Of a DNA stretch of 64,000 nt, positions 31,671-41,082 are shown piece after piece (position 1 is the first letter of the stretch; every line of letters starts with the position of its first letter). Position numbers and translations under genes: made by a program. The stretch is from contig CAWEBX010000018.1 of the NCBI GenBank assembly GCA_963807355.1, positions 8,212 to 72,211 on the forward strand, in the 5' to 3' direction. The notes beneath the pieces are model-generated. The model ran no database searches. It was not told the DNA's origin and was given only the letters and a program-made list of their open reading frames with translations. This DNA comes from Nitrobacter sp963807355 (GTDB lineage Bacteria; Pseudomonadota; Alphaproteobacteria; Rhizobiales; Xanthobacteraceae).

Positions 31671-32078
31671 TCAGTGCATTGCCGTCGTATTGAGCTGACT
31701 CTGAATGCTCTTGAAATGATCCAGCCGCTCGATGGCCCTGTCGAGCTCGGACCCCTCCTTTTCCGCCAACTGGGCTTCCATGCTCGCGATCGTGTCAGCG
31801 AACTGCGTACGATCAAGCTCCTCGATGGAGGTGGCTACGTCGGCGAGGACGGTCAGGCCCTTCTCCGAGACTTCGGCGAGGCCGCCGAGCACGATGATCT
31901 TCTGTCGTGTGCCGCCAGCGGTGACGGTCAGGATTCCGGGGCGGATCGCCGCAACGACGGGCGCGTGGCCGGCAAGGACGCCGAAGTCACCCTCGACGCC
32001 GGGGATGTCGACCTGATCGACTTCGCCGGAGAAAGCGAGCTTTTCAGGGGAGACGAGATCGAAATGGAAAGTCGCCAT
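31671..32078 (-). CDS. atpC: F1 ATP synthase epsilon subunit
   Basis: The protein has 135 residues from ATG 32078 (M-A-T-F-H-F-D-L-V-S-P-E-K-L). The beta sandwich (E-V-D-Q-V-D-I-P-G-V-E-G-D-F-G-V-L-A-G-H-A-P) and the C-terminal helical pair (A-E-K-E-G-S-E-L-D-R-A-I-E-R-L) are both present. It couples the rotor to c-ring contact and inhibits ATP hydrolysis. It is the last gene of the atpH-A-G-D-C operon on the minus strand, which lacks Fo genes as in other alphaproteobacteria. Confidence 0.95.
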   Translation of the reverse strand: MATFHFDLVSPEKLAFSGEVDQVDIPGVEGDFGVLAGHAPVVAAIRPGILTVTAGGTRQKIIVLGGLAEVSEKGLTVLADVATSIEELDRTQFADTIASMEAQLAEKEGSELDRAIERLDHFKSIQSQLNTTAMH

Positions 32079-32188
32079 GGTACTCAGTCTCTCTGTTGTC
32101 ACCCGCGGGCTTGACCCACGGGTCCATCAGTCAAGATAGTCTGTCTATCGATGGATTGCCGGGTCAGGCCCGGCAATGACGCAGTTGT

Positions 32189-33619
32189 TTAAGCCGCTTC
32201 GGCCGCGAGCTTCTTGCCCTTCTCGACGGCTTCCTCGATGGTGCCGACCATATAGAACGCCGCTTCCGGCAGATGGTCGTATTTGCCTTGGCAAAGGTCG
32301 CGGAAGCCCTTGATGGTGTCGGCGAGATCGACGAACTTGCCCGGCGAGCCGGTGAACACCTCGGCGACGAAGAACGGCTGCGACAGGAAACGCTCGACCT
32401 TGCGGGCGCGGGCCACCGTGAGTTTGTCCTCTTCCGACAGTTCGTCCATGCCGAGAATGGCGATGATGTCCTGCAGCGACTTGTAACGTTGTAGAACCTG
32501 CTGCACGAGGCGCGCCGTCTGGTAGTGTTCCTCGCCGACGATCAGCGGCGACAGCATGCGCGAGGTCGAGTCGAGCGGGTCCACCGCCGGGTAGATGCCT
32601 TTCTCCGAAATGGCGCGGTTGAGCACCGTGGTCGCGTCGAGATGCGCGAACGAGGTGGCCGGCGCCGGGTCGGTCAGGTCGTCGGCGGGAACGTAAATCG
32701 CCTGCACCGAGGTGATCGAGCCCTTGTTGGTGGTGGTGATGCGCTCCTGCAGCGCACCCATGTCGGTGGCGAGCGTCGGCTGATATCCAACGGCGCTGGG
32801 GATGCGGCCGAGCAGCGCCGACACTTCAGAGCCTGCCTGCGTGAAGCGGAAGATGTTGTCGACGAAGAACAGCACGTCCTGGCCCTGGTCGCGGAAGTGT
32901 TCTGCGACCGTGAGGCCGGACAGCGCAACGCGCGCACGCGCCCCGGGCGGCTCGTTCATCTGACCGTAGACCAGCGCGCACTTCGAGCCTTCGCCGCCGC
33001 CCTTCTTGTTGACACCGGATTCGATGAATTCGTGATAGAGATCGTTGCCTTCGCGGGTACGCTCGCCGACGCCGGCGAACACCGAATAACCGCCGTGCGC
33101 CTTGGCGACGTTGTTGATCAGTTCCTGAATCAGCACCGTCTTGCCCACGCCGGCGCCGCCGAACAACCCGATCTTGCCGCCCTTGGCATAAGGCGCCAGC
33201 AGGTCCACGACCTTGATGCCGGTGACGAGAATTTCCGCCTCGGTTGACTGGTCGGTATAGGACGGCGCCTCTTGGTGAATCGGACGCAGGTCGTCGGCCT
33301 TGACCGGGCCCTGCTCGTCCACGGGCTCGCCGATCACATTCATAATGCGACCCAGCGTGCCTGCGCCGACCGGCACCCGGATCGGCGCGCCGGTGTCGGT
33401 AACGTCCTGGCCGCGCACCAGACCCTCGGTGGTGTCCATCGCGATGGTGCGCACCGTGGATTCGCCAAGATGCTGCGCCACTTCCAGAACCAGGCGGTTG
33501 TCGCCGTTCTTGGTTTCGATGGCGTTGAGAATAGCCGGCAGGTGGCCTTCGAACTGCACGTCGACGACGGCGCCGATGACCTGCGTGATGCGTCCGGTCT
33601 GATTGGCGGGGGATGCCAT
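32189..33619 (-). CDS. atpD: F1 ATP synthase beta subunit
   Basis: The protein has 476 residues. Walker A is G-G-A-G-V-G-K-T-V and Walker B ends V-L-F-F-V-D-N-I-F-R-F. The signature P-S-A-V-G-Y-Q-P-T-L and the D-E-L-S-E-E-D region near the C-terminus (contact with gamma) are intact. It is the catalytic subunit that makes ATP from ADP and phosphate. It lies between atpC (gap 110) and an intruding ohr gene. Start M-A-S-P-A-N-Q has AAGGAGATA just upstream on the minus strand. Confidence 0.97.
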   Translation of the reverse strand: MASPANQTGRITQVIGAVVDVQFEGHLPAILNAIETKNGDNRLVLEVAQHLGESTVRTIAMDTTEGLVRGQDVTDTGAPIRVPVGAGTLGRIMNVIGEPVDEQGPVKADDLRPIHQEAPSYTDQSTEAEILVTGIKVVDLLAPYAKGGKIGLFGGAGVGKTVLIQELINNVAKAHGGYSVFAGVGERTREGNDLYHEFIESGVNKKGGGEGSKCALVYGQMNEPPGARARVALSGLTVAEHFRDQGQDVLFFVDNIFRFTQAGSEVSALLGRIPSAVGYQPTLATDMGALQERITTTNKGSITSVQAIYVPADDLTDPAPATSFAHLDATTVLNRAISEKGIYPAVDPLDSTSRMLSPLIVGEEHYQTARLVQQVLQRYKSLQDIIAILGMDELSEEDKLTVARARKVERFLSQPFFVAEVFTGSPGKFVDLADTIKGFRDLCQGKYDHLPEAAFYMVGTIEEAVEKGKKLAAEAA

Positions 33620-33654
33620 TAGAAATATCTCCTTAGAACTCGTTTTTAGTTTGC

Positions 33655-33704
33655 GCGTGATCTAATCTGAAAACCGGTTTCCACTTTTCAGGATCAAGCG
33701 CTTT
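33655..33704. repeat. Dispersed palindromic repeat, family B
   Basis: It reads TGATCTAATCTGAAAACCGG then TTTCCACTTTTCAGGATCAAGCG, a degenerate copy of the GCATGATCC-GAAAAG...TTTTCGGATCATGC element seen at 59395 and 62780. It lies between atpD and ohr. Confidence 0.65.
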
Positions 33705-34107
33705 AGACGGCGGTCAATTTGACGGGCACATTACCCTTGGTCGCCTTGGAATAAGGACAGATGGTGTGAGCGTCTTCGATCAGCGCTTGCAGCTTCGCCT
33801 TGTCGGCACCGGGCAGAGCGACCTTCAATTCGGCAGCGAGCGAGAATGCGCCGTCATCGATATTAAGCGTGACTTCGCAGGTCACCCTGGCGGCCTGCCC
33901 GTCGAGACCATGCTTCTTCGCCAGAACGAGAATGGCCTGTCCAAAGCAGGAGGACCAGCCAAGCGCGAACAGCTGTTCCGGATTGTGGCCGTCGCCGGCA
34001 CCGCCGAGATCCTTCGGAAGCGCCATCGCCAATGCCAGCGCACCGCCGTCGAGGACGGCGCGGCCATTGCGGCCGCCGCTCGTTGTCGCCTTCGTGACGT
34101 AAGCCAT
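33703..34107 (-). CDS. ohr: Organic hydroperoxide resistance protein (Ohr/OsmC family)
   Basis: The protein has 134 residues. The redox pair is present: first Cys in L-G-W-S-S-C-F-G-Q-A-I, second in C-P-Y-S-K-A-T-K-G-N-V. N-P-E-Q-L-F-A-L-G places it in the Ohr subgroup and not OsmC proper. It reduces organic peroxides using lipoylated proteins as electron donor. The lipoyl source could be the 2-oxoglutarate dehydrogenase encoded 8-10 kb away. It sits between atpG and atpD, an unusual place, and separates essential operon genes. A REP element abuts its 3' side. Confidence 0.85.
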   Translation of the reverse strand: MAYVTKATTSGGRNGRAVLDGGALALAMALPKDLGGAGDGHNPEQLFALGWSSCFGQAILVLAKKHGLDGQAARVTCEVTLNIDDGAFSLAAELKVALPGADKAKLQALIEDAHTICPYSKATKGNVPVKLTAV

Positions 34108-34121
34108 GAACGCTCCTGCTG

Positions 34122-34999
34122 CTAGATGGCCTCGGCGCCGGAGATGATTTCGATCAGCTCCTTGGTGATCATCGCCTGGCGGGTCCGGTTGTAAACCAGC
34201 GTTTGCTTACGGATCATGTCGCCCGCGTTACGCGTCGCGTTGTCCATCGCCGTCATCTGTGCGCCGTAGAACGAGGCGTTGTTCTCCAGAAGCGCGCGGA
34301 AAATCTGCACCGCGAGATTGCGCGGAAGCAGCCGGTCGAGAATCTCATCCTCTTCCGGCTCGTATTCGTAGGATGGCGCCGCATCGCCATTTCCGGCCGC
34401 AGCCTCGACCGCAAGCGGAATGACCTGCTGGGCGGTGGGAATTGTGCAATGACGGACTGGAAGCGCGAATAGAACAGGGTGCAGACGTCGAACTCGCCGG
34501 CGTCGAACCGAGCCAGCACTTTCTCTGCGATCGCTTCGGCATTGACGAAGCCGAGCTGACGCACCGAGCGCAGTTCGACGGTCTCGACGATCTGCTTGTC
34601 GAAGTTGCGGCGAAGCTGCTCGTAACCTTTTCGCCCGACGCAGAAGAACTTGACCTCCTTGCCCTGGTTCATCAAGGCGAAGGCCCTTTCACGGGCCAGG
34701 CGGACGATGGCCGAGTTGAACGCGCCGGATAGGCCGCGCTCTCCGGTGCAGACCAGAAGCAAGTGAACTTGATCCTTACCGGTGCCGACCAGAAGCGGCG
34801 ACGCGTTGGGCGAGCCGGCCGCGGCGGTGGCAATGTTTGAAATCACCGTGTCCATTTTCTCGGCGTAGGGCCGCGCTGCTTCCGCGGCGTTCTGCGCGCG
34901 GCGGAGTTTGGAGGCCGCCACCATCTGCATGGCTTTGGTAATCTTTTGTGTCGCCTTGGTAGAGGCGATGCGGACCCGCATGTCTTTAAGGCTGGCCAT
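34122..34999 (-). CDS. atpG: F1 ATP synthase gamma subunit, with one apparent frameshift
   Basis: ATG 34999 starts M-A-S-L-K-D-M-R-V-R-I-A-S-T-K-A-T-Q-K-I-T-K. The frame is perfect to F-Y-S-R-F-Q-S-V-I-A-Q near 34445, then nonsense. The proper C-terminus (Q-I-F-R-A-L-L-E-N-N-A-S-F-Y-G-A-Q-M-T-A-M-D) continues in another frame to 34122. The whole span is 878 bases. Adding one base near 34440 (CAATTCCC read as CAAATTCCC) gives 292 residues, the family size. Gamma is the central rotor shaft and should be essential, so a sequence error is more likely than real loss. Confidence 0.9.
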
Positions 35000-35144
35000 C
35001 GATAACCCTGTCTATCTCCTGCTCGGCCTTTCGCCTCTCTCGCTTGCGGGGAGGGCGAGGGAGGGATCCGACGCGATTTGTATCACTTGTTCCATTCCAC
35101 CGGCTGCGCCGGTTGACCACCCAAAAGCGGGAGATGTGAAAGGA

Positions 35145-36677
35145 TCAAGCAAAGGTCTTGGCGTAGCCCTCGACGGCAGCCTTGAGCTTGGCGGCGGTAT
35201 CGTCACTCAGGTCACGGCTTTCACGGATGGCATTGAGAATGTCGGCGTTCTTGCCGCGCAGCAGCGACAAGAGCCCGTCCTCAAACGCGCGCACCTTGTT
35301 GAGCGGCAGCGGATCAAGATAGCCGTTGGTACCGGCCCATATCACCACCACCTGCTCTTCCATCTTCAGCGGCGAGAACTGCGGCTGCTTCAGGAGTTCG
35401 GTCAGGCGCGAGCCGCGGTTGAGCAGGCGCTGGGTCGAGGCGTCGAGGTCGGAGCCGAACTGCGCGAAGGCCGCCATTTCGCGGTACTGCGCGAGTTCGC
35501 CCTTGATCTTGCCGGCGACCTTCTTCATCGCCTTGGTCTGCGCCGACGAGCCGACACGCGACACCGAAAGACCGACGTTCACCGCGGGACGGATGCCCTG
35601 GAAGAACAGGTCGGTTTCGAGGAAGATCTGGCCGTCGGTGATTGAAATCACGTTGGTTGGAATGTAGGCCGACACGTCGTTGGCCTGAGTCTCGATCACC
35701 GGCAGCGCGGTCAGCGAGCCGTTGCCTTGGCTGTCGTTCAGCTTGGCGGCGCGTTCCAGAAGGCGGGAATGCAGGTAGAACACGTCGCCCGGATAGGCTT
35801 CGCGGCCCGGCGGGCGGCGCAGCAAAAGCGACATTTGACGATAGGCGACGGCCTGCTTGGAGAGGTCGTCATAAATAATGACGGCGTGCATGGCGTTGTC
35901 GCGGAAGTATTCGCCCATGGTGCAGCCGGTGAACGGCGCGAGGTACTGCATCGGGGCCGGATCGGACGCGGTTGCGGCGACGACGATCGAATATTCCAGC
36001 GCACCCTGCTCTTCGAGCACCTTGACGAACTGCGCCACGGTGGAACGCTTCTGGCCGACCGCGACGTAGACGCAGTAGAGCTTCTGGCTCTCCGGGGCGC
36101 CAGCGACGTTCAGCGGCTTCTGATTGAGAATGGTGTCCAGCGCAATCGCGGTTTTGCCAGTCTGGCGGTCGCCGATGATCAACTCGCGCTGTCCGCGGCC
36201 GATCGGGATCAAGGCGTCGATGGCCTTGAGGCCGGTCGCCATCGGCTCGTGAACCGACTTGCGCGGAATGATGCCGGGAGCCTTGACGTCAACGCGCTTG
36301 CGCTCGGTGCCCTGGATCGGACCCTTACCGTCGATCGGATTGCCCAGCGCATCGACCACGCGGCCGAGCAGGCCTTTGCCGACCGGCGTGTCGACGATGG
36401 CGCGGGTGCGCTTGACGGTCTGACCCTCTTTGATCTCGCGGTCGGCGCCAAAAATCACGATACCGACATTGTCGGTTTCGAGGTTCAGCGCCATGCCGCG
36501 CGTGCCGTTTTCGAACTCGACCATCTCGCCGGCCTGGATGTTGTCGAGGCCGTAGACGCGGGCAATACCGTCGCCGACGGACAGCACCTGTCCGACCTCC
36601 GAAACTTCGGCTTCTTTGCCGAAATTCTTGATCTGATCCTTCAGGATCGCGGAAATTTCCGCGGCGCGGATGTCCAT
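35145..36677 (-). CDS. atpA: F1 ATP synthase alpha subunit
   Basis: The protein has 510 residues. Walker A reads G-D-R-Q-T-G-K-T-A. I-I-Y-D-D-L-S-K-Q and the arginine-finger region S-R-V-G-S-S-A-Q are present. It is the non-catalytic nucleotide-binding partner of beta. Its start codon overlaps the atpH stop (TGATG at 36675-36679), showing translational coupling. The gap of 145 bases to atpG holds no gene. Composition is typical of the core genome. Confidence 0.97.
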   Translation of the reverse strand: MDIRAAEISAILKDQIKNFGKEAEVSEVGQVLSVGDGIARVYGLDNIQAGEMVEFENGTRGMALNLETDNVGIVIFGADREIKEGQTVKRTRAIVDTPVGKGLLGRVVDALGNPIDGKGPIQGTERKRVDVKAPGIIPRKSVHEPMATGLKAIDALIPIGRGQRELIIGDRQTGKTAIALDTILNQKPLNVAGAPESQKLYCVYVAVGQKRSTVAQFVKVLEEQGALEYSIVVAATASDPAPMQYLAPFTGCTMGEYFRDNAMHAVIIYDDLSKQAVAYRQMSLLLRRPPGREAYPGDVFYLHSRLLERAAKLNDSQGNGSLTALPVIETQANDVSAYIPTNVISITDGQIFLETDLFFQGIRPAVNVGLSVSRVGSSAQTKAMKKVAGKIKGELAQYREMAAFAQFGSDLDASTQRLLNRGSRLTELLKQPQFSPLKMEEQVVVIWAGTNGYLDPLPLNKVRAFEDGLLSLLRGKNADILNAIRESRDLSDDTAAKLKAAVEGYAKTFA

Positions 36678-37237
36678 CAGCCTGCCTCTTTCATCGCGTG
36701 CTTAATCGAATTGAGTTTGGTCCGGAGCGAAGTGTCCACCATGCGGCTGCCGAGCTTGACAACAAGTCCGCCGATGATGGATGGATCGACTTTCACGTTG
36801 AGCGTGATGTCCTTGCCCGTCACTGATTTCAGTGCGGTTTTCAGCGCGTCCAGATTCTTGTCATTGAGCTTCTCGGCGACGGTAACCTCCGCCGTGGCCT
36901 CGCCCTTGAACTTCGCGACCAGCGCGCGAAACGCCCGGATCACGTCGGCAACCGCAAACAGCCGGCGGTTGGCGGCCAGGACTTTCAGGAAGTTTGCGGT
37001 CGTGCCGCCGATCCCGGCCTTGCTCAGCACGGCGGCGAGTGCCTTGCTTTGCGTATCGGCGCTGAAAACCGGACTGCGCACGAGGCGCAAAAGCTCAGCG
37101 CTGTCCGCCAGCATGGCATCGAACTTGTCGAGGTCGGCCTTGACGGCGTCGATCGATTTGTCTTCGCGCGCCAGTTCGAACAAGGCCGTCGCATAACGGC
37201 CGGACACACCAGAAACCGAGGGATCTACAGCAGCCAC
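36677..37237 (-). CDS. atpH: F1 ATP synthase delta subunit
   Basis: The protein has 186 residues from GTG 37237 (V-A-A-V-D-P-S-V-S-G-V-S-G-R-Y-A-T-A-L-F-E-L-A). The frame is open further upstream but without family similarity. The C-terminal D-P-S-I-I-G-G-L-V-V-K-L-G-S-R-M-V-D-T-S is the OSCP/delta signature. It forms the top of the peripheral stalk joining F1 to the b subunits. It is the first gene of the operon, and its promoter should lie within 37238-37400. Confidence 0.94.
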   Translation of the reverse strand: MAAVDPSVSGVSGRYATALFELAREDKSIDAVKADLDKFDAMLADSAELLRLVRSPVFSADTQSKALAAVLSKAGIGGTTANFLKVLAANRRLFAVADVIRAFRALVAKFKGEATAEVTVAEKLNDKNLDALKTALKSVTGKDITLNVKVDPSIIGGLVVKLGSRMVDTSLRTKLNSIKHAMKEAG

Positions 37238-37399
37238 CAGCGCGCTCTTCAAGCTGTCAAACTCGCAGGGGAAAAGCCGTCGCCGAACAAGCGGCGCCAA
37301 AGCGGCCCAAGCCCTTGGAATTCAAGAGGGACTTCGATTTCCGGCCGACACGAGCGTACCGGCAGCGTTAAAATCGCGGCTTTGCTAACATAGCGCGCG

Positions 37400-37881
37400 C
37401 GCAGGTGCAATATGACGGCGGCGTGCGGCGATGCCTTGTCGCATGGCGCCGGAAATTCAACCGGTGTTGGAAGTTCGGTCAATCGCGCGAAGCACTAGGC
37501 GCATTCCTGCGTACAGTCATTGGATTGGCAAATGCTGGATCAGGACAAAAAGCAATCAGACCCTTGTCATGGCGGTTTCTCTACACGGCTGAGCCAAGCT
37601 TAGTGCCTAGGTGCGCTCCGCAGTACTTAATGAATGGTCACTGATCCGGCGCTATAACTTTCTTTTACAGTATATTGATGTATATTATCATGTATATTTT
37701 ATTAATATATGTATTGTCACGATTAGTGGACGAATCCCTCTCGATCAAAAGATATTTCATCCGAGTCACGAAGCAATTCCTTGCCCATTTTAGGCCTTAG
37801 TTTGAGGATCAACCCTGCCGCGACGAAAAAGTCAGGGGTTTCACTTGCCGCAGGGGCGGCAATACTTTCAAGGGTCCTTCA
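37400..37881. other. Intergenic region with an AT-rich block
   Basis: No gene is supported. The part 37653-37718 is almost free of G and C (TATATTGATGTATATTATCA and similar), sharply unlike the rest of the window. It separates the divergent atp operon and rlpA and may be a curved, protein-binding promoter region. Confidence 0.5.
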
Positions 37882-38400
37882 ATGTTGTACTCGCAAAAGA
37901 CGACCTTAGGGTTTCTCATCCGGCCGCGTACGTTGGCCGCCGTGATCGCCGCAAGCGTTTTGATTGCAGGCAGCGTCACCGGGGCATCGGCCCGGTCGAG
38001 CAACCATCATCGGCATCATCATCACCACAATCACCAGGGGCATTATGCGAAGAGCCACGGCGCCAGCGGATCGTCCTGGCTGAACGCCAATGCTTCTTTT
38101 GGAAGCTCGGCCTATTCGAGCCGATCGTTCTCTGGCATGGCCTCCTATTACGGCAATGAAGCCGGTAGCCGCACCGCATCCGGCCAGCGCTTCAATCAGA
38201 ACGCCATGACCGCCGCCCATCGCCATCTGCCGTTCGGAACCAGGCTGAGGGTCACCCATGGCAGCCGCAGCGTGGTCGTCACCGTCAATGATCGCGGTCC
38301 GTTCATCCGCGGTCGTGTGCTGGATCTTTCGAAAGGTGCCGCCCGTGTGATCGGTTTGACCGGCAGCGGCGTCGGCCGTGTGGTCGCCGAGGTCATGTAA
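37882..38400 (+). CDS. RlpA-like septal ring lytic transglycosylase
   Basis: The protein has 172 residues. A signal peptide (L-A-A-V-I-A-A-S-V-L-I-A-G-S-V-T-G-A-S-A) is followed by a His-rich linker (N-H-H-R-H-H-H-H-H-N-H) that could bind metal. The double-psi beta-barrel (about 85-172) has G-M-A-S-Y-Y-G, M-T-A-A-H-R-H-L-P-F-G-T, V-N-D-R-G-P-F and R-V-L-D-L-S. The catalytic-type Asp and the peptidoglycan groove are kept. There is no SPOR domain, unlike E. coli RlpA. It probably cleaves denuded glycan strands. Confidence 0.85.
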   Translation: MLYSQKTTLGFLIRPRTLAAVIAASVLIAGSVTGASARSSNHHRHHHHHNHQGHYAKSHGASGSSWLNANASFGSSAYSSRSFSGMASYYGNEAGSRTASGQRFNQNAMTAAHRHLPFGTRLRVTHGSRSVVVTVNDRGPFIRGRVLDLSKGAARVIGLTGSGVGRVVAEVM

Positions 38401-38606
38401 GTCCCGCGCCAAGGCGTTTTCCGGACAAGCGGCGTCCGGAGATTTTCTTCGGCCCTTTAGCTCAAGCCATAGCTTCCCGGGGCCGGAGTTGGCCTCGGTC
38501 CGATCCCACATGAGCGCCTCGCGATGTACCGGTCGTCTGACGGATCGGCTGAGTCGTTCGCGAGGACGGGGCGCGTCGGCGAACCGGAGTGTGCTCGAAA
38601 AGGCTG

Positions 38607-40817
38607 TTATAGAAAGCTCTGGGGATCAATATCCACTTCGAGCTTGAGATTGCCCCTGGTCTTCGGCGCAGACGCGAGCCAGCCGCGCAAATAGACGGAG
38701 AGGTCCAAGCTGCGCGCCGACTTCACCAGCAGGCGAAATCGATAGCGCCCCTTGATCAGGGCAAGCGGCGCTTCCGCCGGTCCGAGCACCTGAATGCGCT
38801 GGTCGATCGGCGCGATTGCGACGAGCCGGCGGGCGAAGCTCTCTGCGCTCGGGCGGTCGCCTGCGGATATGATCAGGCTGGCCAGTCGGCCGAACGGCGG
38901 GTAGCCGGTCCGCTCCCGCGCCGCGATTTCGCTGGAATAGAACGCCTCGCGGTCGCTCGCGACCAGCGCCTTCATCACGGGATGTTCGGGCTGGTGAGTT
39001 TGCAGATAGCCGATGCCGTGACCCTGCTCGCGGCCGGTGCGACCGATCACCTGATTGAGCAGTTGGAAGGTTCGCTCGGCGGCGCGAGGGTCACCGTTGC
39101 CGAGGCCCAGGTCGGCATCAACCACTCCGACGAGGTTCAGGCGCGGAAAATGGTGTCCCTTCGCCACAAGCTGCGTGCCGATGATGATGTCGACGCGGCC
39201 CTCCGCGATGTCATTAAGGTCCGAGCGCATGGTCTCGATCGAGGTGATCAGGTCGCTCGACAGCGCCATGGTGCGCGCGTCGGGGAATAGTGCGGCGGCC
39301 TCTTCCTGCAACCGTTCGACTCCGGGGCCAACCGCGACCAGCGATTCCTCCGCCGCGCAATGCGGGCATTGATGCGGGCGCGGCATTGAGAAGCCGCAGT
39401 GATGGCATACGAGCCGCTGACGGAAGCGGTGATCCACGAGCCAGGCATCGCAGATGGTGCAGGCGAAGCGGTGGCCGCAGGCGCGGCACAAGGTCAGCGG
39501 CGCATAGCCGCGGCGATTGAGAAACAGCAGAGCCTGCTCGCGCCGCTCGATGGCGGTCCGAATCTCTTCGGCCAGACGCGGAGAAATGAAGTGGCCGCGC
39601 GACGGTCCCTCGCGTCGAAGATCGATCAGTTCGATCTGTGGCAAATGCTGACCGCCGAACCGGGATGTCAGCGCGATGCGCTGGTAGCGTCCCTTGCGCG
39701 CATTGACCTCGCTTTCGACGGATGGCGTCGCCGAGGCCAGTATGATCGGGATCTTCGCGACATGTGCGCGAACCACGGCCATGTCGCGGGCGTGATAGCG
39801 CACCCCCTCGTCCTGCTTGTAGGCTTGATCGTGCTCCTCGTCGACGATGATCAGTCCGAGGTTAGCGTAGGGAAGAAACAGCGCGGAGCGGGCGCCGACC
39901 ACAACCTGCGCCTCGCCCGCCGCAATGGCTGCCCAGTTGCGCGCGCGGGTGCGCGGCGTCAATTCGGAATGCCATTCCAGCGGCCGCTCGCCGAAGCGGG
40001 CGGCGAAACGGTCGCGGAACTGCCCCGTCAACGCAATCTCGGGCATCAAGATCAAAGCCTGCTTGCCGCGGCGGACGGTTTCGGCGACCGCTTCGAAATA
40101 GACTTCGGTCTTTCCGGAGCCGGTCACTCCATCGAGCAGCGCGACGTGGAACGTGCCGTTTGACGCCAGCGTGCGCATGGCGTCCACTGCCGCTCGCTGC
40201 GAGCGGGAAAAGTCGGGGACGGCGAAGTCGGGATCCGGCGGCGGGGGCGGCGGCGCTCGCGGCATTGGCTGGATTGTCAGCGTGCCTTCGTCGACAAGAC
40301 CATCGACGACGCCGGCGCTGACGCCCGCTTCCTTGGCCGCATCGGATTTTGCACGCAGCAATCCATCCGACAGGACTTCCAGCAGCCGCCGTCGTGCCGG
40401 GGTCATGCGCCGGGGTGGCTCGCCGCTCAGCCGCACGCCTGGTCGCGTCCGCTCCAGCCCGAGGTGTTCGCCCATCCGCAGGCTCATGCGCATGACCATG
40501 CCGCGTGGCGACAATGTGTAGTTGGCGACCCAGTCGATCAGCGCGCGGAGTTCGTCCCTGAGCGGAGGTACATCGAGCTTGTCGGAGATGTCCTTCAAGC
40601 GGTTGTGCAGACGCGGATCGGGTGCGGGATTCTCGGTCCAGACCACGGCGACCACCTCGCGGGGGCCAAGCGGCACCGTCACCACGTCGCCGGGCCGCAC
40701 CTCCATGCCGCTCGGCACGCGATAGGAATAGGCATGATCGATCGCAACGGGAACCTGCACATCGACGATGCGCGTCGTCGATGACGGGAATGTGCCATTG
40801 CGCGAAGAACGGTCCAT
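38607..40817 (-). CDS. priA: Primosomal helicase PriA
   Basis: The protein has 736 residues. The N-terminal DNA 3'-end-binding domain (V-D-V-Q-V-P-V-A-I-D-H-A-Y-S-Y) and winged helix precede the helicase core: Walker A G-V-T-G-S-G-K-T-E, V-D-E-E-H-D, S-A-T-P-S-V-E-S. The zinc-binding region follows with paired Cys (C-R-A-C-G; C-T-I-C-D; C-H-H-C-G; C-P-H-C). It restarts replication forks by loading DnaB. Family A and B repeats flank other genes here but not this one's coding part. The gene is convergent with rlpA. Confidence 0.95.
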   Translation of the reverse strand: MDRSSRNGTFPSSTTRIVDVQVPVAIDHAYSYRVPSGMEVRPGDVVTVPLGPREVVAVVWTENPAPDPRLHNRLKDISDKLDVPPLRDELRALIDWVANYTLSPRGMVMRMSLRMGEHLGLERTRPGVRLSGEPPRRMTPARRRLLEVLSDGLLRAKSDAAKEAGVSAGVVDGLVDEGTLTIQPMPRAPPPPPPDPDFAVPDFSRSQRAAVDAMRTLASNGTFHVALLDGVTGSGKTEVYFEAVAETVRRGKQALILMPEIALTGQFRDRFAARFGERPLEWHSELTPRTRARNWAAIAAGEAQVVVGARSALFLPYANLGLIIVDEEHDQAYKQDEGVRYHARDMAVVRAHVAKIPIILASATPSVESEVNARKGRYQRIALTSRFGGQHLPQIELIDLRREGPSRGHFISPRLAEEIRTAIERREQALLFLNRRGYAPLTLCRACGHRFACTICDAWLVDHRFRQRLVCHHCGFSMPRPHQCPHCAAEESLVAVGPGVERLQEEAAALFPDARTMALSSDLITSIETMRSDLNDIAEGRVDIIIGTQLVAKGHHFPRLNLVGVVDADLGLGNGDPRAAERTFQLLNQVIGRTGREQGHGIGYLQTHQPEHPVMKALVASDREAFYSSEIAARERTGYPPFGRLASLIISAGDRPSAESFARRLVAIAPIDQRIQVLGPAEAPLALIKGRYRFRLLVKSARSLDLSVYLRGWLASAPKTRGNLKLEVDIDPQSFL

Positions 40818-40854
40818 CCGGAGAATCGGCCTCTGTCGGGAGTGGCGGACAGCT

Positions 40855-40983
40855 TAGAGCCTTTCCGGTTCTGGCGAAATCAGAAGCGGAGCTCTATCAT
40901 TTTGATCTAACGCGTTTTCTTCACGCGAACCGGTATTCATCCTCGGGTCAAGCCCGAGGACATGCTTCGCTCGAAAACGCTAT
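40855..40983. repeat. Composite palindromic repeat, family A
   Basis: It has AATCAGAAGCGGAGCTCTAT, ACGCGTTTTCTTCACGCGAA, CCGGTATTCAT, an inner hairpin CCTCGGGTCAAGCCCGAGG and TTCGCTCGAAAACGCT. The inner hairpin is shared in decayed form with the copy at 21090, suggesting one palindrome nested in another. It lies between priA and xerC. Confidence 0.8.
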
Positions 40984-41082
40984 GGGAGGGCCCGGCACCA
41001 TAGGCCAGCCGGCGGGAAAGTTAGCGAAGGATAAACGAAAGCGGCGCGATATAACCGCCGGACTTATAGGCAAGGTGCGAAG

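Noticed and set aside
35727..37196. Long plus-strand open frame of 489 codons opposite atpA/atpH
   Set aside because: It is antisense to strongly conserved genes, has no family motifs and a His/Asp/Arg-rich composition caused by high-GC codon structure.
40855..40983. Family A repeats as a CRISPR array
   Set aside because: Copies are kilobases apart, not regularly spaced, and no cas genes are present.
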